Assembly: GCA_900088475.1 (NCBI GenBank)
Contig: FLMG01003852.1
Span: forward strand, 1 to 43,188
Reading direction: 5' to 3'
Source: Hyphochytrium catenoides
Lineage: Eukaryota; Sar; Hyphochytriomycetes; Hyphochytriales; Hyphochytriaceae
DNA length: 43,188 bases
Position numbers and translations under genes: made by a program. Shown here one piece after another: positions 21,050-33,474 of the stretch (its first letter is position 1; each line of letters starts with the position of its first letter). The notes below the pieces were generated by a model that was given only the letters and a program-made list of their open reading frames with translations, was not told the origin of the DNA and made no database searches.

Positions 21050-24000
21050 ATGGACAATACTGCGGGCGATTATCAGCTGGAGCGCACCCCGAAAGGGGAG
21101 GGCGAGCAGCAATTAGTGAGGGACGCAGAGAAAAATGCCGTGGAGGCGAACAATGTAGCGCTGAGCGTGCAGAAGCTGGAGACAGCAGCAGAGGGAGAGA
21201 GAAATGGGTCATCAACCACCCAAGGCACAGAAAAAGAGAAAGAAGTCCCGGCCGGACCTGTGGCAACTTATCGCGATCTCTTTCGCTTTGCTTCGACCTT
21301 AGATTGGGTCCTTATTGGCCTAGGGGTCTTCTGCTCCGTAGTTGGTGGCGCCGCACTTCCTCTGTTTGCCATTCTCTTTGGTAAGTAGCTTCATCAGCAT
21401 GTTCTTCAGATCAAGCCCTATACATGATTGCCTGACACCTACCATTCTAAAGTTTAGACTTCTGATGGCGCACTTCTCGCCTAGTTAGATCTGACCTCCT
21501 TCATCATGCTCATATGTCTATGGAGGACAGCACTGACAATCCGTTTCATGGCAGGTGACGCAATCAATGCGTTTGTTCCCTCGTACGACGAGGACAAAGT
21601 GATTGAGCTCTGCCTGCTACTCCTTGCCCTCGCAGTCGGGCTCTTCATCTTCGACTACCTATCCTACGCTTTCTTCACCCAAGCAGCCGAGAGACAGATG
21701 CGAGAGATGAGGAGGCAGTGCCTAGATGCCATTCTTAAGCAGGAGATGGGCTGGTTTGACGTGAAAGAGCCTTCTACATTGGCGTCTAGAATTGCAGGGT
21801 GAGTTCCCTTCTATCTGTTCAGCTTCCGTACATTCCGTACTTTGGTCTCTTTTGAGGTCAGTCTTCCGTGTGACCTTTCCTCGGTTAGTGGCATAGCTCA
21901 TGACGTTACCGTCAGCACTCAAGCCGTCTGGCCTCTCTGCGCACAGGGACACGGTAGTCATCCAAGAGGGTATTGGAGAGAAGCTTAGTGATCTTATCCG
22001 TTTCGCGGCGGGCTTCTTTTCAGGCTTTATCATCGGATTTATAAAGGGATGGCTCCTTGCTATTGTCATGTGCGCCGCCGTCCCCGTCCTGTCTGCTTCC
22101 ATCGGCATTCTCTTCAAGAAGATCCAGACGCTAGCGATTGAAGGACAAAGGGCTTATGCAAGGGTACGAGTGCTCGCTTTTCTTTCTCTGTCTTCCTGCA
22201 ATGGCACCTAAGAGGCTGATGGCGAAGCAGTCAATTTCTTTATTGAAGCCTTACGTCCCTCTCCTTCAACAATGCTGCGTCCCAATCATTACAGGCTGGT
22301 GGTGTGGCCGAAGAAACATTTTCCTCTATTCGCACGGTGGCTTCCTTCACCGCAGAGGCTAAAGCTCTTTCCAAGTACGAGCGACTGGTGCTCGAGGCAG
22401 AGAAAGTCCTTTTGAGAGGAAGTGTTACGCAGGGCCTGGGGGTTGGAGCAACAATGTTCACAGTATTCTGCACCTATTCTCTGGGCATGTGGTACGGCGG
22501 AAAGCTTGTCTCGGAGCAGAACTCTGTGGTCAACACTCCGGGTCAAGTCTTCTCCGTGTTCTTTGCCATTATGCTTGGGACAGTGTCCCTTGGACAAGCG
22601 TCACCCAATATCTCAGCGCTCGCTCAGGCGAAAGGAACCTTTGGAGGTATTATGGAGATCTTGGACAGGCAACCTGAGATTCAGAAAGAGGAGGGCATCT
22701 CCCCAGCGAGCTGTGAGGGCAAGATCGACTTCCAAGATATCTCTTTCCGCTACCCATCACGGCCAGCAGTACAGATTCTTAATGGCTTTAACCTGAATAT
22801 CAACCCGGGAGAAACAGTAGCTCTTGTCGGAGGTAGCGGGGGAGGAAAAAGCACCGTTGTGTCTCTACTGGAGAGGTTCTACGACGTTGAAGGAGGAGTC
22901 ATTCTTCTCGATGGCAGAGACCTTCGCTCCCTGTCTCCGCAGTGGGTGAGGCAGCAGATTGGGCTTGTAGGTCAGGAGCCTGTGCTCTTTGACTGTTCTA
23001 TCCGTGAGAATATCCGCTACGGGAGGCCTGGCGCCACTGATGAAGATGTGGAGGCAGCCGCTAAGAGCAGCAACGCCCATAACTTTATCATGTCGTTTCC
23101 TCTAGGGTACGACACTCCTGCCGGAGAGAAAGGGGTCCAGCTCTCAGGAGGTAAGATGAACCGGCGACAGAACCAAATGCAGAGAGGGAAGATTTAGAGG
23201 CTAGGTAGTCCCCTGCCACGTTTCGACTCTGAAGTCCTTTGAAATCCTTTCCGGTTGCTTACTGGTCGTCGCTGTCATGATCTTCCTCTCGCTACTACCT
23301 TCTAGGTCAGAAGCAACGTATTGCCATCGCTCGCGCGATAGTTAGGGACCCGGCCATCCTTCTGCTGGATGAGGCCACTAGCGCTTTGGACAGAGAGTCT
23401 GAGAGAATGGTCCAGGTAAGAGTGGAAGGTGACTTGTTTGCATTGCTGCATGGTCCCTCTTATTCTCTGGGACATCCTAATGTTCCTTCATCTCATCTTC
23501 ATCTTCGCCTTGTTGTCTTGTTTGAAGAAGTTCGTCTTCTGCAGAGTCGTCCTCTACACCCTGGTTTCTAACTCCTCCCTTCTATTGTGACGTGAACCCA
23601 GGCTGCATTGGACAATCTCCTCTCGCTGAAGAAGCGCACCACCATCATTATCGCACATCGCCTCTCAACCATCAAAGGATCTGATCAGATTGCTGTCGTA
23701 ATGAATGGAAAAGTGGTAGAGAAAGGGACTCACGACGCCCTTATGTCCATCCCGAACGGTGCCTATTCGGAGTTAGTCCGGCTTCAAGAGGGAGAGAAAA
23801 CGGAAGATGAAGAAGATGCTGTAGTAGATGACGCCACGCCATCCCAAAAGGACCTTAAGAAGATACAGTCCGAAAGCATGCTCTCCCGCAGCGGTCCGTT
23901 CTCGAGCACGCTCAAGCAAAGTTTCCACTCTGAGATAAAAAGAGGAGACGATGATGAAGACATGGAGAAAGCTGCGCAGGTGGAGGAAGAGCTCAAGTCA

Positions 24001-26242
24001 TTCAACATCAACCGCATTTGGAAGCTTAATCGTCCAGAGCGTCCATACGTCATTGTTTCACTCCTTTCTGCAGTGATCAATGGGTTTGCACAGCCGTTGA
24101 TAGCTCTTCTCCTCACTGAAGTGCTCCGGGCCTTTCAAGATTACAGAGGAGACAAACTATACGACGAGATCTCTCTGTATGCTCTGTTCTTTCTTCTTAT
24201 TGGCGTGCTGATGCTAATCACTTTCACGGTACAAACCTATGGCTTTGCGGTCATGGGAGAGAAGCTTACGTCTCGACTCAGGGTGAACGCTTTCTCCGCT
24301 ATGCTGGCTCAGGACATCGGATGGTTTGATAAATCTGAGAATAATACAGGCGCGCTTTCTTCCCGTCTGGCCACTGATGCTGCACAGGTGAAGCTGATCA
24401 CAGGAGAGAACCAAGGGAGAGTGCTGCAGCTCGTGTTCTGTCTACTGGCGTCTCTCATCCTCGCCTTCGCACTTGGGAACTGGAAGCTGTCGCTCATTAT
24501 GACGGCTCTTCTCCCTCTTATCGTCGTTTCAACCATGCTGCAAATGGGTATCGCAAAGAAATCTATGGGAGAGGCAAGGAAATCTCTGGACAGTGCGGGC
24601 AAACTGGCGACTGAAGCTATTTCCAATGTCCGGACTGTGGCAGCTTTTGGCCTTGAGAATGTGCTGGTCCACCGCTATGATAGTGTTCTGGAGGGGCCAA
24701 TGAAAGATGGGATCAAGAAAGGTCACATTAGCGGCTTCTCTATCGGCTTTGCTCAGCTTGTGAACTACGGAGGGTTCGCTTTGATATTCTATATTGGAGG
24801 AACCTACATTAGGGACCAGGAGGCGGACTTCAATGAGATGATGAAGAGTCTGATGATTATCATGATGGGAGCGGCCGGGATAGGAAGGACAGCCGCATTC
24901 ATGGGAGACACTGTAGGTGCTAAGGCCTCTGCCCTCTCAATCTTCCGCGTGATGGACAGGAAGAGTCCTATCAACCCCTTTGACGAGCAAGGAAGAAAGC
25001 TAGACAAAGTCGAAGGCAAAATCGATGTGAAAAATGTCTATTTCCGCTATCCTGCTCGTCCGGAAGTGCCAATTCTCAGAAACTACAATCTGCATGTGGA
25101 GGCAGGAGAGACAGTGGCCCTGGTTGGAAGAAGTGGAAGCGGCAAGAGCACAGTTCTCTCTCTCTTAGAGCGATTCTATGACCCTGATAGTGGATGCGTT
25201 CTTCTGGATGGCGTTGATGTGAGGGAGCTGAACATTCAATGGCTCCGACACCAGATCGGACTGGTCAGCCAGGTAAGAGAAAGAGGGAGATCGAGATTGG
25301 AGAACAGACTGAAAAGATAGTTCCCGTCGTCTTGACGCTTCTCGGTCCTTTTATTGACTCATTCGTCTTCGTGCCCCTCTTCCTTATCAAAGGGCCTCCC
25401 TTGACGATGCAATCGCGCTCTTGGTGGTTTCGTCTTCCTGGTTGTCACTGACCTTTTATCTCACTCTCATTTTACCGTGGGCTCACGATTCCGATCTGCT
25501 CTCCTTTGTGCACGAAATTGTTTCACGAGCAGCCCCTCTATTCTCTTATTCCGATATCCATCCGCAGGTGTTGACTTCGCTTCTTCTTTTCAATATTCTC
25601 TCTCCCAGGAACCCATACTCTTTTCTGGAACGATCCTTGAGAACATCCTCTACGGGAACCCCAAGGCTTCAAGAGAAGAAGCTGAGGAAGCAGCAAAGAA
25701 AGCGAACGCGTACACTTTCATCTCCTCCTTCCCTTCTGGGTTTGACACTCCTGTGGGAGACAAAGGTCTGCAGCTCTCAGGCGGCCAAAAGCAACGAATT
25801 GCAATTGCCAGGGCGATAATCAAAGATCCCGCCATCCTAATGCTGGACGAGGCAACCAGCGCATTGGATAGCCACAGCGAGAAAGTTGTGCAGGTAACCT
25901 AGATTCTTCCTCTTTCCTGTTTGTACGTTGCCCTTCTTCTCCTCTCTCTAATCCTTCTTTTCCACCATCCTCCACACTACGCCGATCTACTGGATTTTCG
26001 ACTATCTATCGCCCTAACGTCATTGCGATGCTGTACAGGCTGCTCTGGATCAGCTGATGCTGATGAGAAAGCGCACTACCTTGGTCATCGCTCACAGACT
26101 TTCGACCATTATCGGCGCGGACTCTATTGCCTTCGTTCACAATGGCAAAGTTATTGAGAAAGGCACACACAAGGAACTTCTGGCCAAGAGAGGGCACTAT
26201 GCGAGGCTCTATGAAGAGAGAGAGAAGGAAGGAGAGGAATAG
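21050..26242 (+). CDS. ABC transporter, subfamily B, P-glycoprotein (MDR) type, full length
   Basis: Eight exons join in frame: 21050-21380, 21555-21798, 21947-22163, 22295-23150, 23306-23415, 23602-25272, 25609-25893 and 26039-26242, giving 1305 residues. All introns are GT-AG, 131-336 bases. The layout is membrane domain, nucleotide-binding domain (NBD), linker, then the same again, as in P-glycoproteins (about 1280 residues). NBD1 has Walker [10 protein letters not shown] (443-451), LSGGQKQR (about 547-554, split by intron 4), [11 protein letters not shown] with Glu572, and AHRLSTI with His605. NBD2 has GRSGSGKST (1095-1103), LSGGQKQR (1199-1206), [11 protein letters not shown] with Glu1224, and AHRLSTI with His1257. 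All catalytic residues are present, so both ATP sites should work. The first 80 residues are polar, and the first helix begins near residue 84. The linker (about 635-700) is acidic and Ser-rich, typical of a phosphorylated linker. Intron 6 falls exactly after the NBD2 Q-loop Gln. It should export amphipathic or toxic compounds across the plasma or a vacuolar membrane; the substrate cannot be told. Confidence 0.95.
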
Positions 26243-27310
26243 ACAGCAAAGAAGATTTTCAAAAGCAAAGAGCCCAAACCGTGGAAGTATTTGTCGGGAA
26301 TAGTGACTGCACATCGTACATAATGAACAGCCGATACCGTTTTATATAGCCAAATTCTTGCATTCGCTTGTTGGCATGTCTCAGCATGGAAGTGAGGGAG
26401 ACGCTTCGCACTGACCAGTCTAGTAGGGGGACAGGAGGAAAGCATGGCGACGAAGAGACTGGTGAATGACAAAGAGCTCCTCACCCTCAATCTGTATCAA
26501 GAGCACAGCCTCACAAGGCCATCGGCCTTGCACTAATCAGCTTTGAGTGTGGGTGGTCACAGCCTCAGGGCTTAACAGTCAAAGTAGTCGAAGGCTCATC
26601 GGTCTCCGAAGCAGGATGAATGCACAAGGTGAGCATGGCCATGGGCTCTCAGTTCATCATCGCTGAGCGTGTCACAGTCCAGGGCTTAAAACAGTCTTTG
26701 ACGTAGTGTAAGGCACATCGGTCCGAAGCAGCAGAAGGCTGGCAAGAAGCAGTCCATGGCTCATCGCTCCTTGAGGCATACATTCCAGAGCTCAGTGATC
26801 TTTGAAGTACAATCATTTGGCAGTTCTTCAAGTCTGCAGTCTGCAGCAAGTGCGAAAAAGATCTGACAACAGAGGCAGAAACTGTAAGATTGCTGAGACT
26901 AAAATGACGGTTTGACACCTGGTCAAACTGTACCTGACTCTCACCACAAGAAGGGTCGGATGTACAATGTTACAATCTCAAATTGTAATATGTGTGACTC
27001 GTGATCAGAACACTCTACGAAGGGGAAGGAAGCGTCATCCTGCCAAGCTTCAGAAGCTTTCTTATGAAGATCTTCATCAGCGCTGCTGCCAGGCGAAGAG
27101 CTTCCCAGCGTCTCAAAGTCGCGCTAAAAGCAAGAGACGCGACCCTGAACGCTGCATATAATAAGACAGTCAGGAAAGTGAACACGTAGGGCGTTGAGGT
27201 TGCGGTTGCTAAGCGCCTTAGAGCACCGCTATCCCCACCTTCCAGCCTCATTATCTCACGCACTCTGGAGCTTCCTTGTTCAAATAAAGATAAGAGGAAA
27301 CAGAGTCAGC
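26243..27310. other. Intergenic region between the ABC and LMBD1-like genes
   Basis: About 1.07 kb holding the 3' UTR of one gene and the promoter of the next. It contains a palindrome CAAGGCC-ATC-GGCCTTG at 26514-26530 and an imperfect two-unit tandem repeat (26557-26735). A short plus-strand frame at 27001-27189 has no recognisable domain. An A/T-rich stretch (AAATAAAGATAA) precedes the next start codon by about 25 bases. Confidence 0.55.
26557..26735. repeat. Imperfect tandem repeat, two units about 114 bases apart
   Basis: A block beginning GTCACAG, with GGGCTTAA, CAGTC, a CATCGGT core and CCGAAGCAG, occurs at 26557-26615 and again, with small indels, at 26671-26733. No further copies were seen in the window. 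Confidence 0.65.
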
Positions 27311-30300
27311 ATGGCTGCCACAGCCCTGTGGCTCGTCTACGTCGGGCTGCTCCTGGTATACATTGAACTCCATACTATCTTCCGTCCGTTGTTTTTCCCT
27401 CCGGACCGATCTCTAGGTTGCTCTCTATCTTCACGTTCCTTCAACGCTGGTTCCTCATCGACTCTACCTACTTACGGGTACATTAGGTGCTGATAGGGAT
27501 CGCCGTTGGCCTTGTGAAGGCTTTTGAAGATCCTCTAGATAGGAATAAAGTGGTGACGTCTGTCTCCATCCTCTCCGTCTTTATTGCGCTTGGCTGTTGC
27601 TTCCTCATACCAGCAGATGTTTACAGGTGCATACGACTTCAATCAGTACTTTTACTCTCTAGCTAAATGTCTGACTCCTTCGCTCCATCGTCGTATGTTG
27701 CTTTTGCCCCCGCTCCCCCGCCCCACTTAGTCTCTCTTCTATGCTTGTTTCTCTAGCATGTCTCTGCTGATAACCTCCATGAACTCTTATAGCCTTAGCT
27801 TAGAAGACTCCGTGAGGCTGACCAGGGTCATCAAAGGCTTATACTATGGTGAGAGGTGACACTAATATCAACACTCTTTCTCTCTCCTCTTTCTGACATA
27901 GTCAGCTTGACCCTATCCTTTCCGCGCTGTCTTTGGTGACCCTTATCTTTTCGTGCCTTCAACGTGCTAAAAAGCAGTCAACGATTCTCACAGTCCTGTT
28001 CAGCCTTCTTTATTATGATGGTTCTCCTGTCTTTCATCTTCATCCCCTACTCCTACTTTTACTATGAGGCGCAGGGAAGCTTTGAGTCATCTTCTTCGAG
28101 GGTAGGAAACAACTGACTGACTGGGCACCTAAGTTCTCATCATCCCTTTCACGGTCGACCTTTTTCCCTCTGTTTCTTCAGTTCCGTTAGGGTGATTCCT
28201 CATGCCTCTAACCGACAATATGTCTTCTCTATCTTTATTGTTTCGCCATGTGTGTCTCCTCTCTTCTCGGTCCGGTTGCAAGAATCTTAGTGTTACCAGC
28301 TGGTTTACCTCTTCATCTGTCCGTTGATGGTTTCTCAACCATTATTGATAGGCGTTGTATGCGTTGAAATATACGCTCATGAGCACCTTCTTTGTCGTCT
28401 TCTTGGTGGCAATCGGGCTAGTGGTGGAGCTGGGAAGCAAAGGCGATGAGTCGACATCTGAGGTACCTTCTCCACAGCTCATGACGTTTTGGTCTAGCCC
28501 TGTTAGACAATTATGAAGTTGTCCCTCCTTTCTTATTGCATCTTATCACTGTGCCTCGCCCTGGATACACCTCCTGGTGCTGCCGTCTGATGGTGCTTGG
28601 CTCTTGGGTTCTACTTATCTGCAGTGGTTGAGGCCCCTACTAGATGCTCAGGCAGATGGAGAGATCATCTTCAAGCTCCTTATGGGTAATATAGACCCTC
28701 CAACCTTGCTTTGCTTCTCCTCTTCAGTCAAGCTGTCTCTTCACGTAGTACTTTTCAAGCTCTGGTTGATCCGTCCTACGGTCGCGGCTATTCATCTTCC
28801 ATCCTCCGTGCCTCTTAAACGTCTTATGTTAGCTCCAGCATACGATTTCCTCCTGTCATAGTTGGGCTTTGTCTGTGGCACTCTCGCATCGAATAGCGCT
28901 TCACAGTGTCTATGCTAGGTGCCCTAATCATATTCGGGATTCTTCTCTGGGTATACATATCAGCGCGCGGGTTAGCAGTAGCGGCCGTCGGAATGTTCCT
29001 GGATACGGAAGAGTCTAGGGAAGCGGTAAGGCCTTGAATATCACGTTCAGTGGCTTCGGAAATAGGATGTTTGCCGACCCTACTTTGATCTGTCTTTGTT
29101 TGTTTGTCTGCCTTTCCAGAATCTCTGCACGTCCTTTTCTACAGCCCATTAGCACTAGTGCAGATGATGTTCTTTTCACATTGCTGGCGATATGAAGTGT
29201 GAGCCTGGGCTTATGAATGTCCGTCCAGGCCCGTCGAGAGTGGCTCCTGGACCCTACTAATCCTAGCAGTGAGTCGCTTCTCGCTCAGAGGTACCGACGA
29301 GAGACTCTAATAGAACTAGGTCCGGCAGAGAAGGTGCGAAGTGGGGTTACATCTGGGGACTTGGAAATAAGGGCTTGTCCGCTTTTGTAGAAGATAGAGA
29401 TGCAGATCTCCTACAGAGTTAGGGAAGGTACAGGTTTAGGTAGAGCCATATACCAGGACAAAGCTGAAAATCTTCTTATTCTCACCTTACGGTCTTATGC
29501 CATAGACCAAACGATGGCCCAAAGCCATTAGATATCCTCTGGGCCTGGCGTTTGTCCTAATATCTTTCTCGGTGGTCATCTCGGTCCTCATGACCAACAT
29601 TGACAAGGTAAGCATTTCAATACTTTGACTCTTTGTTTTCGTTCCGTCTCCATTCTCAACTATCATCGGCTTTTCCCTTGAATGTCGGCTTGATATGAGA
29701 CACAGCTTGCTCTGTCTTGCCATGTATTCTTCGCCATGTCCAGTCGACGCTCCACCCTAAATTGTATTTCTGTCGCCCTCTGATGAGTTGGCGCATCATA
29801 ACTTCTATTTTTCATAAGCTTACCAACGGAAAGTACGATCACGGCTACATGCTAAGCTCTCCATCATGTATGTCTAGAAGCGCGCACCGCTGCCCATCTC
29901 TCCAATGAAAACGTGCTAGTGGCTATCCGCTCTTTCCATTCATCTTCGGCATTCTCTCCCTTCGCCTTCAGCTCTAGATGGTAACCGTCAGTGATCCTTT
30001 TTCTCTACCAACTTAAGAAGGGAGATGCCACGATGGCAATCCTCTATGACCCCATGGGCTGGTCAACCTTTCCTGGGTGCACGGCTCTTTGGGTTACCAT
30101 CGAGGTGACATCTGTCTGCCATTGTTGACAAAAACACTCCTGTGTGTCCTGTGTTGCAGGGAACACTCCCATGGACAGACTCTTGGGATCTTTGAACAAG
30201 TACTTCCCAACAGATTATCTATTCTTTGGAATCCTGGGTATGACGGACTCCATTCTTCATCTTCCTCTGGGTGATCACTTAGATCTAGATCCAGTAGTCG

Positions 30301-31697
30301 TCGGTGTCGTGAGATTTCTATTTTTCACCTTTCCGCTGAGCCTATCATGATGCAGCCGCTATGCCCAGTGTCCCTCATCATATGTCTCACTCTAATGTTC
30401 GTGGCAGCTTTTTATGTCATTTGTGCATCCCTGGCAGCGATAATGAAGTACGGCAACCGCTGGCTGCTAGTCTACGTAAGAGTTTGAGCAGAGTAGGGCA
30501 ACTTAGCAGGAAGAGGATGGCGGAAGAGTGACTGTGAACAAGACATTGCTGCAGGGAATAAGGACCTGGAGCTGATAGGAGGTACTCACAGGCTTTGGTG
30601 CTCTTCTCAGGTTTACCCTCTCAAGTACAAGGAAAGCTCACCTCAGGCCCTGCTCCTTACCTCCGTGAATATTGTTTACATCACTCTAATCTTGATGATG
30701 AATGGTGAGTCCCTTGGCCGACCAACATATAGCCAGACAAGGGTGCGCAACTGAGAGAGGGGGAAGGTGACTATGGTAGAAACGTCATGATAGAATTGCA
30801 AGAGGGATAGCAAGAGTGAAGAGCGCCTTTCGCTTTTACAGGGTCCCTTCTTACCTCTCGCCTTACGTCTTGCTCTACGTCTCCTGCCAGTTGTCACGAT
30901 GGCACCTCAGTATGCAACATTTGGATCGCAGACTTTCTTCGACCCCACCACGAATCAGACTCTACCTTGCACTGTCAAGGAAATTAATAGCACTACACTC
31001 ATTGGAGACGCTCCTCGCTATGCAACTCATAGCCTGCCACCACAGGGAGATAACCTCCCTTTTATGGCTGGAGACAGTAGTTTGGGTGTTGGTAGGAACA
31101 CTCTCGGTGCTTCCGAGCCCTGCCAGATGTCCCAGATCGGCATATTTCTCTACACTTCCACAGCTCAGATGCCACTGCTTGGAGCCTTTCTGATGATAGG
31201 AGATTGGGTAAGGTGTCTCTCTTGTCTTAGGACTAGCCTTTAGTTCAATTTCATGTCACTCCCTTCAACATTTCTTCCGTGCTGGTCCTACTTCCATTCA
31301 CTGCCGCTTTAGTCCTTCTTCTCCAAGTTTAAACGCAAGCCATCGCTCTGCCTTCTCGTTAAAAAGCTTTCTCGTTATGTTTGAGGATGCTCCTCTTGTC
31401 TCAACCTCACATAATGAACACCTGGGCTTTTATCGCTGACAAATAGTTGAGATCCTAATGCATTCTATTGATGGCCAAGAAACTAACCGTATTCTTGCCC
31501 TGTCTTTCTCCCTCACCAGCTCTTTGTGTGCGCCTTCTTCTTCTGGACCTATTGGTATGTTCACTGGGAGGAGGTAAGTGGACTTGTCTCGCCGGACGAA
31601 GCGCCTCCTTACTGAACACTCTTTCTTCCCCTACTCACCTCAGGATATCTCATACAAGGTGCGGCGAAACTACCAGCGAAGAAGCATGGTTCATTGA
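27311..31697 (+). CDS. LMBD1-type membrane protein (lysosomal cobalamin transport escort homologue)
   Basis: Seventeen proposed exons: 27311-27355, 27487-27626, 27757-27848, 28004-28101, 28352-28462, 28625-28685, 28907-29025, 29229-29333, 29391-29417, 29506-29607, 30018-30076, 30160-30237, 30408-30475, 30611-30704, 30891-31207, 31520-31573 and 31644-31697. They give about 540 residues, the usual length of LMBD1. Most junctions are in-frame GT-AG. Colinear family features are the N-terminal helix with GIAVGLV, IPYSYFYYE in exon 4, ALKYTL in exon 5, ISVLMTNIDK in exon 10, KYFPTDYLFFGIL in exon 12, MAPQYATFGSQTFF in exon 15 and FFFWTYWYVHWEE in exon 16. About nine hydrophobic segments fit the polytopic family. 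In animals LMBD1 works with the ABCD4 transporter to bring cobalamin out of lysosomes. Two points are weak: exon 9 is tiny with a poor donor, and exons 11 and 12 do not join in frame with canonical sites (one G too many). Confidence 0.85.
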
Positions 31698-32775
31698 CAG
31701 AAAATGATGTCAAACGGTCACGAGGACGACGCAGTGACGGCGGGATGGATGACCAGGAGGTGAAAATGCCATGGGAGTGAGAGAGAGCTAGAGGCCCCAA
31801 AGATTTAGATAAAGATTGTCTCAAAGAGAGGGAGAGATAAGTCAAGGGCTATCATCAGTGCTTGAAACCACTTGTCGGAGAGTTAGGTGCATAAATGCCT
31901 AGTAACGAGAAAGACGTCACATGAAGCTCAGACTTTATTATCTTTATATCTCTTCGAGAAGAGTGAGCAGTGTTGCCACTGCTGCAGTTGCGCTACAATG
32001 CCTATCAGGTTGCCCTAGTGCAGTCGATGTTCAGGTCTGTACAGCCCTCAGTCAATGGTCGTTCTATGGAAGGAGTATCATCAGCCCCGAAGGTCTGTGT
32101 GGTGGTACAATTATCGTCATAGGGCTGAAACAGACCTGCGAAACTAAAAAAGTAGAGCTGCAAATGACAACCAACAAAGAAAGAATAGGACAGATGCTGT
32201 GAGCGAGGGTCGCACCAAGGTGCAAGGTACAGCGTAAAGAAAGAAGGCCAAGAGCGTACAGTGATGGCTCGGAGCATTAGGCTCCGCCAAGCCAGCCAAC
32301 ACTGGACTCTCTCATCAAAGCATCATGCGTAAGCTCGTCTTTGGCGGGTCAATGAAGTGAAGGAACTGCCAGCGAAGATACGCGGGGTTCACGAGTCATA
32401 CTGGCCACCAGCATCCTTTGACCTGAAGATGGACAAAGAGATCGCTCAAGAGGGAAAGCGACTTGACAGCGGCTTCTGCTAAAGATGAGCAAGAGCAAAG
32501 AGTCAGATTCCCACATGCCCTCATTCTATCGGGTGAACCTGTTTGGATAGTCAGATGAATGAATTATGGGATGGATGTAGGACAATGAAGCACAGCTCTC
32601 AAGGCGGCGACAATGAGGGAGAGCGCGAGAGGCCGAGACAGTAGTGAAAGCTATGAGAAGAAAGGAGGAGAGGACGCTAGGTCAAGACTCTTGGAGTTCT
32701 ATGGATGTCAATGAGTGGCGGCAAGGTGGCGCCTCTTCTGACCATTCAATCCTGTGGATATTCTTTGCCGTCTGT

Positions 32776-32860
32776 ACCGTACGCTGCACAAGTACTTAAG
32801 TACACAAGTGCCGGGTGGGTCCAGCTTACGCAAGTACCGCGGTACCTGCAACTTGAGTAC
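32776..32860. repeat. Cluster of GTAC-type palindromes and CAAGTAC direct repeats
   Basis: Perfect 12-bp palindromes GTACTTAAGTAC (32792-32803) and GTACCGCGGTAC (32834-32845) lie 30 bases apart. They are surrounded by repeated CAAGTAC, CAAGTGC and TTGAGTAC words. The density of one motif family in about 80 bases is far above the background of the window. Confidence 0.8.
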
Positions 32861-33434
32861 TGCTGAAAGTTAAAGGAGGAGATGCAAGTTCACTTCCAAT
32901 AACGCTTGTCTGATAGAACTACTTGTCAAAGCAAGAGATTGCCCTGCTTGCAACAAGGCTTTACATGCAGTAGCACTATGGGTACTACTTTATCCCGGCC
33001 GTTATTAGAATAAAGTGCCAGCGTGGAGCCGTGATAGGAGGAGGTGGTTTGCCATAATAATAGTCGTCGTGGTGGATTAATTTTGGGCCTCATCACTCAT
33101 CAGCTGTGTAGAGCAGTACAAGCAGCACCCGCCGGAAGAAGACATAGGGCAGCGCATTAGATAGAAGCCGGTAATTTGTCACGACGACAAATGGCCAATA
33201 ATAAGAAGAATAGGAACGGACGATCAACAACAATGAAGAAGCGATAGTAATAAAGATGATGGTGCGTGGTGCAGAAGATAGAAGCACATCCATGATGCCA
33301 AGCAGTTTCGTTATCATCTTTCAGATTTAGCTTCTTCATGATGCAGCAGAAGAAAAAGCTGCTGAGGACTCGAAGTCTTAGAAAAGAGCGAAAGACGCAC
33401 TTTCTTGTTGTACTACCACGGCATGTTCCTTCTT

Positions 33435-33474
33435 ATTCTTCGAACCTTGAAGAATAATGAGATCTTCATTATTC
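33435..33474. repeat. Two overlapping hairpins
   Basis: ATTCTTC (33435-33441) pairs with GAAGAAT (33449-33455). The overlapping GAATAATGA (33452-33460) pairs with TCATTATTC (33466-33474) around GATCT. The two stems share bases, so only one can form at a time. The word CTTCGAACCTTGAA occurs here and again at 33531. Confidence 0.7.

Noticed and set aside
26514-26530. GC-rich palindrome as a transcription terminator
   Set aside because: The genes are eukaryotic and intron-bearing, so a bacterial-type terminator is not expected and no T-run follows.
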